Positions 1-9,190 are shown, counted from the first letter of the stretch. The stretch: 64,000 bases of DNA from Hymenobacter aquaticus (GCF_004765605.1 NZ_SRLC01000001.1:62001-126000), one strand, 5' to 3'. Program-made: numbers and translations. The notes: a model not told the origin generated them from the letters alone.

Positions 1-361
1 CGGGCTTCTTTTTCAGCTCGTCGAGCACGGCCGCGTTGGCGTAGGGCGGGGTCGGCTTGCTCCAGCCGTACTTTTTGCCCCGGAAGCTGTACCAGCCGTG
101 GTGGTCCTGCACCTGCTCGAACAGGAAGGGGTAGAGGGGCGTCAGGGCCTCGTAGGTGGTGGCCCCGGCGGCCTTGGCGTAGGCCGTTTCGCGCAGCCGG
201 GGCCAGTCGACCTCGGCGCGGTGCAGGGCGTAGGTCTGAAACACGTCCAGGCTCTTATCCAGGTAGGTTTTGACGCTGTCGGTAATGCCGTAGGAATTGT
301 GCTGGGCCTGGGCGGCGGTTGCAAGGCTCAGGAACAGCGGGACGAAGAACAGCTTGCGCAT
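1..361 (-). CDS. S41-family peptidase, N-terminal part (runs off the window)
   Basis: The gene starts at ATG 359-361 on the minus strand and leaves the window. A cleavable signal peptide of about 20 residues (MRKLFFVPLFLSLATAAQAQ) is followed by a region with DSVKTYLDKSLDVFQ, WPRLRETAYAKAAGATT and a VQDHHGWYSF stretch. This resembles the cap region of Bacteroidota tail-specific (S41) proteases, where a D-x-H-S/H motif precedes the catalytic core. The Ser/Lys catalytic residues would lie beyond the edge, so activity cannot be judged. A remnant of a second S41 peptidase lies at 2519-2918. Confidence 0.62.
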   Translation of the reverse strand, partial: MRKLFFVPLFLSLATAAQAQHNSYGITDSVKTYLDKSLDVFQTYALHRAEVDWPRLRETAYAKAAGATTYEALTPLYPFLFEQVQDHHGWYSFRGKKYGWSKPTPPYANAAVLDELKKKP

Positions 362-494
362 CGGCTGGCGGAGTAGGTGGGAAAGAGCCGCAAGCTACGC
401 CGAATTCCGGCCCGCCACCAACCCCGCCAAAACAGCGCAAGGCCCTGATTCCGGGCGGAACCAGGGCCTTGGCAAGCTACGGGGCTGGCGGCGG

Positions 495-857
495 CTACAA
501 CCCGGCCGTGCTGCCCTGTTCCAGTTTTTGCAGCAGCTTTTCGATGCGGTCCGAGTACACGTCGACCTGCTCGAGGCCGCTGCGCGACTCCTCGATGTGG
601 CCGCGCTGGTACTGGGTCACGAGCTTCTGGCTGGTGTCGAGCATGCTTTGAATGGCCCGCTCAATTTCGAGTACTTCCGGGCGGCCGCCGTAGCGGGGCT
701 TCACCACGGTTTGCAGCCACTGGGCCAGCGGGTTTTCGCGCAGCGAAAACAGGGCCGCGTCGGCCTCGCGCACCCCGTAGAGCACCGAGCGCAACCGCGA
801 CTTGAACAGGACCTGCTTGATGCGGGCCTGCTGAAAATCCAGGGTGGTTATGTCCAT
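495..857 (-). CDS. CZB-like four-helix protein lacking the zinc ligands
   Basis: This 120-residue all-helical soluble protein follows the PAS sensor by 48 bp on the same strand and is probably co-transcribed with it. Its spacing matches the chemoreceptor zinc-binding (CZB) domain: an opening DFQQA..KQ..FKSRL, then NPLAQWLQ in place of the usual C-x-LGKWL, then EIERAIQSML in place of the H-x3-H helix. Q, N, I and L stand where the family normally has His, Cys, His and His. The fold assignment is an inference from pattern; the product may be a degenerate partner of the PAS protein. Confidence 0.55.
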   Translation of the reverse strand: MDITTLDFQQARIKQVLFKSRLRSVLYGVREADAALFSLRENPLAQWLQTVVKPRYGGRPEVLEIERAIQSMLDTSQKLVTQYQRGHIEESRSGLEQVDVYSDRIEKLLQKLEQGSTAGL

Positions 858-905
858 CGCAGGAGGTGGGCCAAGCCCGGAAGGATGAGAAACAGAACCA
901 TCATA

Positions 906-2213
906 TTAGGACGCATCAGCGGCGGAGCTTTGATTTTTTTCGAGGCCTTTGCGGGCCTGCACCAGGGCGGTTACGTCGTAGGCAAACACCGAAATACCGG
1001 CTTTGGCGCCGTGCTCGTAGTAGAGCTGGTAGGTGAAGTTCAGGTAGAGCTGGCGCGGCGCCGTGCCAGCCGGGCCGTCCAGCATAATGGAAATTTCGTT
1101 GCCGTAGAACGTTTCGCCCGTGTTGTAGACGTTGTCGAGCAGCCCCACGAACCCTTGCTCGATTACCTCGGGCAGGGCTTCCTCCACCGTTTTGCCCACC
1201 AGCTGCCGCTCCTGGAACAGCTCCTGGTAGCGCGGGTTCACAAACTCGAAGCGGTGCTCGGGGCCCGTCAGAATGCAGATCAGGGCCGGGGCCTGCTGAA
1301 ACAGGTTGTAGAACATTTCCTTCTGGCTCTGGGCCAGCTGGTAGGCTTGGTAAGCCTGGTCGGACAGCGTCGACTGCTGCTCGTTGGCTTCCAGCAGCTC
1401 TTCCACCAATTGCTTCTGGTCGTGAATGTCGGTACCGCAGCCGACCCACATGGTAATGTCGCCGGCGGCGTTGCGGCGGGGCGTGGCCCGCACCAGCACC
1501 CAGCGGTATTGCCCGTCGTGGCGGCGCAGGCGGTACTCCACCTGGTAGATAACGCCCTGCGTCACGGACTCCTGCCACACGCGCTCCACGGTGGGCCGGT
1601 CGGCGGGGTGCACCGAGTCCAGCCACCGCATGCCCATTACCTCGTCGTTTTCCTTGCCGGTCATCGAGAGCCAGCGCTGGTTGAAAAAGTCGCGCTGCCC
1701 GTCGGGCGTGGCCGTCCAGATCAGCACCGGCAGCGACTCCAGGATAAAGCGGGTGCGCTCCTGATTTTCGGCCAGCTCCCGCTGCATGGCCTGGTTGCGG
1801 CGCTCGGCCTGGTACTGCTCCGTAATATCCTGGGTGCGCTGCAGAATGTAGAGCAGCTCGCCCTGCTCGTTCAGAATGGGGTAGTGCGTGGCCTGCCAAT
1901 ACAGCTCCTCGAAGCCCCCGCCGCGCTCGGCCGGCACCTCCAAGTCGTAGCGAATAACGGGCATGGTGTGGGGCTGCCGGTGCTGGCGCACGTACTCCTG
2001 CGACTGGAAAATGATGTCGCCCTGGTTTTTATCGACCGACGGGAAGGCGTCGAACATGTTGCGGCCAATCACCTCCTCCCGCTTTTTCAGCGACACCTGC
2101 TCGTGCCCATCGGTGTTGTCGATGATGGTCGCGTCGGGGGCCATCAGCATCAGGTTTTCGGGCAGGGAGCGGAATAAGTGTTGGTAATCGACCGGAGTTG
2201 CAGAGGGGGCCAT
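906..2213 (-). CDS. Three-PAS-domain sensor protein without output domain
   Basis: A cytosolic protein of 435 residues with three PAS folds in a row (roughly 8-140, 155-275 and 300-425) and no kinase, cyclase, HTH or receiver domain. The middle domain has the classic PAS/PAC ending YRWVLVRATPRRNAAGD...TDIHDQKQ. The start at 2213 (MAPSATPVDYQHLF) was chosen over an in-frame upstream one because it lines up with the start of the paralogue at 9455-10753 (MTTALPPLDYVSLF). It probably senses a ligand or redox state and works through a partner, perhaps the CZB-like protein downstream. Confidence 0.8.
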   Translation of the reverse strand: MAPSATPVDYQHLFRSLPENLMLMAPDATIIDNTDGHEQVSLKKREEVIGRNMFDAFPSVDKNQGDIIFQSQEYVRQHRQPHTMPVIRYDLEVPAERGGGFEELYWQATHYPILNEQGELLYILQRTQDITEQYQAERRNQAMQRELAENQERTRFILESLPVLIWTATPDGQRDFFNQRWLSMTGKENDEVMGMRWLDSVHPADRPTVERVWQESVTQGVIYQVEYRLRRHDGQYRWVLVRATPRRNAAGDITMWVGCGTDIHDQKQLVEELLEANEQQSTLSDQAYQAYQLAQSQKEMFYNLFQQAPALICILTGPEHRFEFVNPRYQELFQERQLVGKTVEEALPEVIEQGFVGLLDNVYNTGETFYGNEISIMLDGPAGTAPRQLYLNFTYQLYYEHGAKAGISVFAYDVTALVQARKGLEKNQSSAADAS

Positions 2214-2518
2214 GAACGGGGTAAGGTCTGGATAGGGGAAGGAAGGCGCCAAAAAGCAGGGCGTTTCGGCGAGGCGGGGCGCAAATCTACCACTCCGCCG
2301 CCTATTGCCTATCGTTGCGGATAAAATGAAAGGGCTTCTTGGCAGAAAAGTAGGTTCCGCTTGTACTTGCCCGACAAAAAAGGCTCGGCCGCGGCCGTAG
2401 CGGCAAGCGGAGCAGACGGGTGAGCTAGGGTAGTAACACGGCGCAGCAGTAGATAGTGACGGGGTACATAAGGTACGGAATTACACCCGCGTCGGGATGT
2501 AGCATCTGGGCCAAGCCC

Positions 2519-2918
2519 TTAGCGGCCGGCGTCCGTTTGCAGCAGCCGTAGGGTTTGGGCCAGCCAGTCCTCATCGTCGCGCAGGCGGTAGTGCGGGGCC
2601 ACCCCGATTGCCTCGCGCGGCAGCTGGTGGCGAAACGGCAGGGTCGTGGCGGTGAGCGTAAACCCGTAGCAGGGCGTCCGGACCGGCGGCGCGTTGGCGT
2701 AACCGACGCAGCCGGCGGAGTTTTCGCCCACCAGCACGGCTTTCGAAGGCTGCCGGGCCCAGAACAGCAGCGTTTCGCAGGCACTGGCACGGCCCCGGTC
2801 GGAGAGGGTGCCGCACCGTAAAGTCGAACTCCTGGGAGCCGCCGCAGCCCTGGCCGTAAGCCGGGGCCGGTCCGAAAAGCAGCAAGAGGCCCAGAAGGCA
2901 CGAGTAAAGCCAGGTCAT
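2519..2918 (-). pseudogene. S41 peptidase remnant with internal deletion
   Basis: Two pieces of one peptidase type lie in different frames. The 5' piece encodes a signal peptide (MTWLYSCLLGLLLLFGPAPA) and QGCGGSQEFDFTVRH, like the mature N-terminus of Bacteroidota S41 proteins. The 3' piece, one frame away, reads GTLSDRGRASACETLLFWARQ, then VLVGENSAGCVGYAN and ends DDEDWLAQTLRLLQ, matching the S41 catalytic-serine region and C-terminus. They meet near 2800-2815. About 1 kb of the usual gene is missing, so this looks like an internal deletion plus a frame change. Confidence 0.55.
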
Positions 2919-3148
2919 CTTCGCTACGGCACTCCGGTTTCGGTCTGTAAGTTCCCCGGAAGCTCAACCGGAAGTTGGTGCCGAACGGCCCTGGCCCGGA
3001 TAGCCGGGCCGGCTCCCATGGCCCGCTTTGGGCTCAATAACAATTGGTAAGCGAATTAGCCGGATATTCACCGGTCGAAATACTGCCTGCCCGCCGGCGT
3101 TGGTATTTCAGCCGTGCTATATTGCCCTGGTCCTGTTTCTGCCCACAC

Positions 3149-5116
3149 ATGTTTGCCCTTTTTCGCTTCTGCGGGACGCTTGTTTTCTTGTTTCTAGTTT
3201 TCCTGACTGCCCCTGGCGCAGCCCTTGCCCAGAGCCCGGCGCTCGACAGCCTGCGCGAGCTGGCCCGGCAGCCCCAGTCCGACAGCAGCCGGGTGCTGTT
3301 GCTGTGCAGCATCAGCGACCAGTACTGGGCCCGGCGCACCGACTCGGCCGAGGTTTACGCGCGGCGGGCCCTGGCCCTGGCGCGGCGCACCGGCTACCAG
3401 CACGGCGAAGGCGAGGCCCTGAACCGGCTGGGCGCGGCCCTGCGCGAGCGAAACCTGGCCCGGGCCCTGGAGCTGTTCCAACAATCCCTACGCATCGCCG
3501 AGGTGCGCCACGACGTGCCGCTACAGGCCCAGAACCTGCGCAGCATCGGCATTATCTACGTGTACCTGCGCGACCAGCAGCAGGGCTTGTCCTACTACTT
3601 CCGGGCGCTGCGCCTGGGCCGGCAGCTCCACGACCAGCGCCGCGTGGTGCTGGAGCTTAGCAACATCGGGCTGGCCTACGACCTGTTCAATCAGCTCGAC
3701 TCGGCCCAGTATTATCAGCAGCAAGCCTACGCGCTGGCCCGGCAGCTGCACACTCCCACCAACTACATTCTCTACGGGCTGGGGCAGGTGGCCCGCAAGC
3801 GGGGCCGCCTGGCGGAGGCCCGCGGCTACTACCGGCGCAGCATCGCCGAGTCGAAGGCGCTGGGCCACGAGCGGAGCACCAACTTCGCCTACGTGGGCCT
3901 GGCCACGCTCTTTCAGCAGCAGGGCCGCCTCGATTCCAGCATCTACTACGCCCGCCTGGGTTGCCAGGCGGCCCAGCACAACGGCTTTCTACGGGGCGTG
4001 CTCAATGCCAGCACCCTGCTCACCCATGATTTCAAGCGGCGCGGCCCCGCCGACAGCGCCCTGAAGTACCAGAGCCTGCTGCTGACGATGAAGGACACGC
4101 TCTTTGGCCAGGAAAAGGTGATGCGCCTGCAAAACATCAACTACCAGGAGCAGGAGCGGGCCCGGCAGGCCGCCGCCGACCAGGCCGCCCTGAAAACCCG
4201 CTACCGCACCTACGCCCTGGTGGCGGGCCTGGTGGGGCTGCTGGCGCTGGTGTTGCTGCTGGTGCGGCACCGGCGGCAGCAGCAGCGGGCCAACGCGGCC
4301 CTGCAAACGTCGTTGGCCGAGCTGAAAAGCACCCAGTTTCAGCTGGTGCAGCGCGAGAAAATGGCGTTTCTGGGCGAGCTGACCGCCGGCGTGGCCCACG
4401 AGCTGCAAAACCCGCTGAGCTTCGTGAAAAAGTTTGCCGAAGTCAGCACCGACCTGGTGGATGAGATAAACGGGGCCCAGCGCCTGGCCCGCGACGGGCG
4501 GCTGGAGCGCGAAATCCTGGACGGACTCAAGCAGAACATCCTGAACATCAGCCAGCACGGGCAGCGCGCCACGGCCATCATCAAGGGCATGCTGGAACAC
4601 GCCCGCACCGGCAGCGCCCCGCGCGAGGCCACCGACCTGAACGCTCTGGTGGCGGAAAACCTGCGGCTGGCGTACGCGGGCATCCGGCATCAGGACCCGG
4701 ATTTTCAGGCCACGCTCAGCACGCACCTGGCGCCGGGGCTGCCCGCCGTAGCCGTCATTGCCCCCGACCTGGGCCGGGTGCTGCTGAATTTGTGCACCAA
4801 CGCGTTTTATGCCGTGCGCCAGCGCCAGCTCGCCCAGCCCGCCCCCGGATACCAGCCGGAAGTGGCCGTCACGACCCGCCTGCTGGCCGAGGCCGCCGAA
4901 ATAAGGGTGCGCGACAACGGAACCGGTATTGCGGAGGCGCTGAAGACCAAAGTGTTTCAGCCCTTTTTCACCACCAAGCCCGTGGGAGAAGGCACCGGAC
5001 TGGGGCTTTCCCTGAGCCACGACATCATCAGCAGCGGGCACGGCGGCACGCTGGCAATGGAGTCGGAAGAAGGGCAGGGCACCGAGTTTATCATCACCCT
5101 GCCCCTGCGCAGTTGA
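3149..5116 (+). CDS. TPR-containing sensor histidine kinase
   Basis: 655 residues. The start at 3149 gives a clear signal peptide (1-28, ending AALA). A periplasmic array of about six TPR-like helical pairs (60-320) precedes one membrane helix (355-372), a coiled coil, a HisKA box (EKMAFLGELTAGVAHELQNP, His417) and a HATPase_c domain (N box NLCTNAF, G1 VRDNGTGI, F box FQPFFTTK, G2 GTGLGLSL). All kinase motifs are intact. No response regulator gene is adjacent, so it is an orphan. A terminator follows at 5139. Confidence 0.9.
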   Translation: MFALFRFCGTLVFLFLVFLTAPGAALAQSPALDSLRELARQPQSDSSRVLLLCSISDQYWARRTDSAEVYARRALALARRTGYQHGEGEALNRLGAALRERNLARALELFQQSLRIAEVRHDVPLQAQNLRSIGIIYVYLRDQQQGLSYYFRALRLGRQLHDQRRVVLELSNIGLAYDLFNQLDSAQYYQQQAYALARQLHTPTNYILYGLGQVARKRGRLAEARGYYRRSIAESKALGHERSTNFAYVGLATLFQQQGRLDSSIYYARLGCQAAQHNGFLRGVLNASTLLTHDFKRRGPADSALKYQSLLLTMKDTLFGQEKVMRLQNINYQEQERARQAAADQAALKTRYRTYALVAGLVGLLALVLLLVRHRRQQQRANAALQTSLAELKSTQFQLVQREKMAFLGELTAGVAHELQNPLSFVKKFAEVSTDLVDEINGAQRLARDGRLEREILDGLKQNILNISQHGQRATAIIKGMLEHARTGSAPREATDLNALVAENLRLAYAGIRHQDPDFQATLSTHLAPGLPAVAVIAPDLGRVLLNLCTNAFYAVRQRQLAQPAPGYQPEVAVTTRLLAEAAEIRVRDNGTGIAEALKTKVFQPFFTTKPVGEGTGLGLSLSHDIISSGHGGTLAMESEEGQGTEFIITLPLRS

Positions 5117-5138
5117 GGAACTTGACTTCTGTCCGCCC

Positions 5139-5170
5139 AAAGCCCGCGTCTAGCCCACGCGGGCTTTGTG
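5139..5170 (+). terminator. Rho-independent terminator after the TPR kinase
   Basis: The arms AAAGCCCGCGT (5139-5149) and ACGCGGGCTTT (5157-5167) are perfectly complementary around a 7-nt loop, 22 bp after the kinase stop. Confidence 0.75.
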
Positions 5171-5454
5171 TTTAGGTGAAGCAGAGACGCTGCGTAAGGC
5201 CAAAGCTGCGGCGGGGCTGGCAGAGTGGCCAAGGCAGAAAACCGGGGCCAAAGGCTGCAAACGCGGAGTTGCTACCGCAAACGATTAGATAGTTTATCTG
5301 CGTCTGCGGCCGCTGCGGCGGGTAGCAGGGAGCAGGGTGGGAGCCTATATTTGGCCGCCGCCGCGGCTGGCTGGCTGCCAGTTTTGGGTGGCCCGGCCGG
5401 CGGTTCGTCCGACGCTTCGCCTTTTCCAGTGCCCCACCTTCGCTCTTGAAAAAC
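5171..5454 (+). promoter_or_regulatory. Leader of the GH43 gene with a candidate promoter
   Basis: This noncoding stretch of about 285 bp contains TATATTTG at 5346-5353, a match to the Bacteroidota -7 box TAnnTTTG, about 100 bp before the GH43 start codon. No TTTG is seen at the ideal -33 spacing. A single CGACGCTTC at 5410-5418 matches the repeats found before two TonB/TPR genes but is not paired at 21 bp. Nothing else was recognised. Confidence 0.4.
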
Positions 5455-6600
5455 ATGCCCCAATTCCCCCAAACTGCTTTTTCTACCCTAGCTCTGCTCG
5501 TGCCCTTCGCGCTGCTGAGCGCCTGCCAGAGCAACCCGGCCACCACCGAAGCCCCCACTACCACCGCCGCGGCTCCCGACTCGGCCGCTACTGCCGCCCC
5601 GGCCGCCGCGGCTCCCGACTCGGCCAGCAAGAAGTACCTGGCCCAGCCCCTGGTGAAAGACATCTACACGGCCGACCCCTCGGCCCACGTCTTCAACGGC
5701 CGCATCTACATCTACCCCTCGCACGACATCGAGACGGGCATGCCCGAGAACGACAACGGCGACCATTTCGCCATGCGCGACTACCACATCCTGAGCATGG
5801 ACAGCATCGGGGGCCAGGTGACGGACCACGGCGTAGCCCTGGATCTGAAGGATATTCCCTGGGCCGGCCGCCAGCTCTGGGCCCCGGATGCGGCGTATAA
5901 AAACGGCACCTACTACCTCTATTTCCCGGTGAAGGACAAGCAGGATGTGTTCCGCATCGGGGTTGCTACCAGCAAGTTGCCCACCGGACCGTTCAAAGCC
6001 GAGCCCAAGCCGATGGCCGGCACGCTGAGCATCGACCCGGCCGTGTTTACCGACACCGACGGCAAAACCTACATGTACATGGGCGGCATCTGGGGCGGAC
6101 AGCTGCAGCGCTGGCGCACGGGTAAGTACGACGCCAGCAAGCCCAAGGAGCAGGAGCCGGCGGCTACCGAGCCCTCGGTGGGGCCGCGTGTCGCCCGGCT
6201 GAGCGCCGACATGAAGCAGCTTGCCGAGCCCGTGCGCGAAGTCAAAATCGTGGATAAGGATGGCAAGGTGCTGCTCTCCGGCGACAACAACCGCCGCTTC
6301 TTCGAGGGCGCCTGGATGCACAAGTACCAGGGCAAGTACTACTTCACCTATTCCACCGGCGACACCCACTTTCTGGCCTACGCCACCGGTACTTCGCCCT
6401 ATGGCCCCTTCACCTACCAGGGCACTTTCATGAACCCCGTGCAGGGCTGGACCACCCACCACAGCATCGTCGAAATCAAGGGCAAGTGGTACATTTTCTA
6501 CCACGACACCCAGCTTTCCAACAAGACCTGGCTGCGCAACGTGAAAGTCACCGAGCTGAAGCGCGGCGCCGATGGCAGCCTGGCGCTGATTAATCCGTAA
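5455..6600 (+). CDS. Glycoside hydrolase family 43 lipoprotein
   Basis: 381 residues starting at ATG 5455. A lipoprotein signal (LLSACQ lipobox) and an Ala/Pro/Thr linker to about residue 60 place it in the outer envelope. The rest is a five-bladed GH43 propeller: TADPSAHVF carries the expected base Asp, SIDPAVFTD the pKa-modulating Asp, and FFEGAWMHKY the acid Glu. WAPDAAYKNGTYYLYFP is also typical. GH43 enzymes cleave arabinose-, xylose- or galactose-containing glycans; the exact substrate cannot be read. It is monocistronic, with a terminator at 6624. Confidence 0.88.
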   Translation: MPQFPQTAFSTLALLVPFALLSACQSNPATTEAPTTTAAAPDSAATAAPAAAAPDSASKKYLAQPLVKDIYTADPSAHVFNGRIYIYPSHDIETGMPENDNGDHFAMRDYHILSMDSIGGQVTDHGVALDLKDIPWAGRQLWAPDAAYKNGTYYLYFPVKDKQDVFRIGVATSKLPTGPFKAEPKPMAGTLSIDPAVFTDTDGKTYMYMGGIWGGQLQRWRTGKYDASKPKEQEPAATEPSVGPRVARLSADMKQLAEPVREVKIVDKDGKVLLSGDNNRRFFEGAWMHKYQGKYYFTYSTGDTHFLAYATGTSPYGPFTYQGTFMNPVQGWTTHHSIVEIKGKWYIFYHDTQLSNKTWLRNVKVTELKRGADGSLALINP

Positions 6601-6623
6601 GCCTTGCTCTTTAGAGCAGAGAA

Positions 6624-6657
6624 AAGTCGCCTGGACGCTAGTTCAGGCGGCTTTTTT
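6624..6657 (+). terminator. Terminator after the GH43 gene
   Basis: AAGTCGCCTG (6624-6633) pairs with CAGGCGGCTT (6644-6653) with one G-T pair, followed by a run of T. Confidence 0.75.
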
Positions 6658-6701
6658 AATTTAGGCAAACCAGTCCGTCATGTCGACCAGGCTGCGGGTA
6701 G

Positions 6702-7904
6702 CTACCGGCGGTTGGTTTTGTCCAGCACCTGCTGCACCTCCCGGGTCGAGACTTTCTGGCCGGTTTCGGCGGCGCGGTAAATGGCTTGCAGCAGCTGCAC
6801 GTCGCGCAGGCCCATTTCGCCCGGTACGCGGGTGGGCTTGTCGTTGAGGATGCAGTCGGCGAAGTCGTCCAGCTGCCGGGCCTGCTGGGGCACGTTGGGC
6901 AGATTCAGCGGCCCCTGGCTGGTGCGCCCCTCGATGCCGCCGTAGCCGAAGGCGGGCTGCAACTCCAGGAAGCCCTTGGTGGTTTCGGCCCGCAGGCGGC
7001 TGTTCATGTTTTCGGCGTAGCTGGTGCGGCAGTCGGCCACCGAGCCGTCGGCAAACTGCAGCTGCCAGCTCATGCCGGCTTCTACTTCTTTGAACAGGCC
7101 CTTGGGGTCGGGGTTGGGGGCCAGCCTGGCCGTGACGGACACCGGAATTTCACCCTTGGTATAGATGGCGCCTTGCAGGCAATAGATGCCCATATCCATC
7201 AGCGGGCCGCCGCCGGCCAGCTTCTTGTTCACGCGCCAGGGCGTGTCGTTGTTGAAGCGGAAGCCGTTGTCGGCCACCAGGCTTTTGATGGGGCCGAGTG
7301 TCTGCTGCTGCCCCAGCCGCATCATTTCCTGGTGGTGGGGCTCAAAGTGCAGGCGGTAGCCGATGCTGAATTTCTTGCCGGCTTTCTGCATGGCCGTAAT
7401 CATGCGGCGGCACTCGTCGGCCGTGGGAGCCATGGGCTTTTCGCAGATAACGTGCTTGCCCGCCCGGGCGGCCCGCTCCACGTACTCGGCGTGCAGGCCC
7501 ACGGGCAGCACCACGTAGACGATGTCGATGGCGGGGTTGTCGATGATCCGGTCGAAGGTCTGGTAGTCGTAGACGTTCTGGTCGGGCAGGCCGTACTGCT
7601 TTTTCCACTGCGCGGCCTTGGCCGGCGTGCCCGTCACGATGCCGGCCAGCTTGCAGAGCTTGGTTTGCTGCAAGGCCGGCGCCAGCTGCCCGGTGCTGTA
7701 TTTGCCCAGTCCCACCAGCGCCACGCCCAGTTGCCGGCCGGTTTGCAGCGCGCCCAGGCTAGCGGGGCCGTACGAGAGGTCTTCGAGCCAACTCAGGGGC
7801 CCGCCCAGCGCCGAGGAGCCCACGAGCGTAGCACCCAGGCCCAACGACAAGCGGCGGACAAACTCGCGGCGCGAGGCCGCCGATAACAGGTCGAAAGGGT
7901 TCAT
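6702..7904 (-). CDS. Gfo/Idh/MocA-family oxidoreductase with Tat signal
   Basis: 400 residues. The start at 7904 gives a twin-arginine leader (SRREFVRRLSLGLGATLVGS), so it is likely exported folded to the periplasm. The N-terminal Rossmann part reads VALVGLGKYSTGQLAPAL, and the family EKP motif appears in VICEKPMAPTADECRRMI. The C-terminal alpha/beta domain carries GPLMDMGIYCLQGAIY. The family oxidises or isomerises sugars with NAD(P) or a tightly bound cofactor. The aldo/keto reductase remnant and pirin lie upstream on the same strand. Confidence 0.87.
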   Translation of the reverse strand: MNPFDLLSAASRREFVRRLSLGLGATLVGSSALGGPLSWLEDLSYGPASLGALQTGRQLGVALVGLGKYSTGQLAPALQQTKLCKLAGIVTGTPAKAAQWKKQYGLPDQNVYDYQTFDRIIDNPAIDIVYVVLPVGLHAEYVERAARAGKHVICEKPMAPTADECRRMITAMQKAGKKFSIGYRLHFEPHHQEMMRLGQQQTLGPIKSLVADNGFRFNNDTPWRVNKKLAGGGPLMDMGIYCLQGAIYTKGEIPVSVTARLAPNPDPKGLFKEVEAGMSWQLQFADGSVADCRTSYAENMNSRLRAETTKGFLELQPAFGYGGIEGRTSQGPLNLPNVPQQARQLDDFADCILNDKPTRVPGEMGLRDVQLLQAIYRAAETGQKVSTREVQQVLDKTNRR

Positions 7905-7975
7905 AGCGCAGGTAGCTTGGTGGTTAGCTACATACCGCGCGGCCGGCTCCGGGGTTGCGCCCCGGTGAGCGGCGG

Positions 7976-8305
7976 CTACAGGCGGCGCACGTAGGCGGCC
8001 ATTTTCTCCCGCAACGCCGCGTCGGGCAGCGGGCCGGTGCCGGCCCGCAGGTTGTCGGCCAGGTGCGCGGGGCGGCTGGTGCCGGGAATTACGCAGGTCA
8101 CGGCGGGGTGCGAAAGGATAAACTTCAGCAGCAACCCGGGCCAACTCCGGCAGTCGATTTCCTCGGCCCAGGCGGGCAGGGGCTGGCCCCGCAGCTGGCC
8201 CCGCAGCTGGCCTTCGGTAAAAGGCCGGTTGATGAGCGTAGCCACGCCCAGGTCGGCGGCGACGGGCAGCGGCTCCTGGGACGAAGGAATCAGGCGGGTG
8301 AGCAT
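7976..8305 (-). pseudogene. Aldo/keto reductase, C-terminal fragment
   Basis: About 109 codons matching only the last third of an aldo/keto reductase: ADLGVATLINRPFTEG, SWPGLLLKFILSHPAVTCVIPGTS and HLADNLRAGTGPLPD. The catalytic Asp-Tyr-Lys-His part is absent, because the fragment begins just 12 bp after the pirin stop. A 12-bp unit (CAGCTGGCCCCG) is repeated in tandem near 8190-8215 and gives GQLRGQLRGQ. It is probably a deletion remnant; translation of the piece is possible but unlikely to matter. Confidence 0.65.
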
Positions 8306-8317
8306 CGGGGCGGAGCG

Positions 8318-9190
8318 TTATTCGTCTTCGGGAAACGTACCCATGCCGCCGCTTTCGAAGTCGGCAATGGCCTGCACCAGCTCCTGGTTGGTGTTCATCA
8401 CAAAGGGGCCGTAGGTGGCCAGGGGCTCCTCAATCGGCTCGCCGGCCAGCACCAGCAACACCGTGTCTTCGGTGGCCGAAAGCTGCACGTCGGGCGAATC
8501 CCAGCCGAACACCACCAGCTGCTTGGTCGTGGCGGGGCGGTTGTCGGGCAAACGGATGCTGCCCTTCACCAGGTAGAGGCCCACGTTGTAGGCGGCGGGC
8601 AGGCTCAGGGTAAGGTCGGTGCCGGCCGGCAGGTGCACGTCGAGCAGGGTGATGGGCGAGAAGGTTTCGGCCGGCCCCACCACGTCGGCGTAGCTGCCCG
8701 CCACGACCCGAATCGTGCCCTGGCCGCCGGCTACCGGCACCGCGGGAATAGCCGCCGCCCGGATGTTCTGGTAGCGCGGCGGGGCCATTTTGTCGCGCCG
8801 GGGCACGTTCACCCATAGTTGCAGCAGCTCCAGGGTGCCGCCCTGCCGGGCAAACTCGGGCGCGTGGCGCTCCTCGTGGAGCAGGCCCGCGCCGGCCGTC
8901 ATCCACTGCACGTCGCCGGGCCCGAGCGTGCCGCGGTGGCCGGCCGTGTCGCGGTGGGCCAGGGCGCCCTGGTATACTACCGTCACGGTTTCGAAGCCGC
9001 GGTGGGGGTGGGGCGGGGTGCCCAGGGGTTGCTCGGTGGGCGCTACCGGCATGGGCCCGGTGTGGTCGATAAGCAGGTAGGGGCTGAGCTGGCGGATGCG
9101 CGGCCCGGGCATGGGGCTGGTCACGTCGAACCCGTCGCCGACCTGCTTCTTATTGCCGTCGATAATCTGAAATATTCTGCGCGAGGACAT
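8318..9190 (-). CDS. Pirin-family protein
   Basis: 290 residues, start ATG 9188-9190 (MSSRRIFQIIDGNKKQVGDG). The N-terminal cupin has the pirin metal site: PHPHRGFETVTVVYQG supplies two His, HRGTLGPGDVQWMTAGAGLLHEE the third His and Glu. The C-terminal pirin domain follows (LPAGTDLTLSLPAAYNVGLYLVKG). Pirins act as quercetinase-like dioxygenases or regulators, and which applies is not clear. The 264-bp gap upstream is a nested inverted-repeat region whose arm abuts this start codon. Confidence 0.9.
   Translation of the reverse strand: MSSRRIFQIIDGNKKQVGDGFDVTSPMPGPRIRQLSPYLLIDHTGPMPVAPTEQPLGTPPHPHRGFETVTVVYQGALAHRDTAGHRGTLGPGDVQWMTAGAGLLHEERHAPEFARQGGTLELLQLWVNVPRRDKMAPPRYQNIRAAAIPAVPVAGGQGTIRVVAGSYADVVGPAETFSPITLLDVHLPAGTDLTLSLPAAYNVGLYLVKGSIRLPDNRPATTKQLVVFGWDSPDVQLSATEDTVLLVLAGEPIEEPLATYGPFVMNTNQELVQAIADFESGGMGTFPEDE

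Noticed and set aside
297..2177. A 626-residue open frame on the plus strand
   Set aside because: Antisense to the CZB-like and PAS genes, with no recognisable motif and shadow-type composition.
2425..2967. A 180-residue minus-strand frame across the S41 remnant
   Set aside because: The peptidase motifs are in the other two frames; this one has no motif.
5410..5418. A single CGACGCTTC before the GH43 gene as a LytTR site
   Set aside because: It lacks a partner at 21 bp. The nearest similar word is 12 bp away and one base off.
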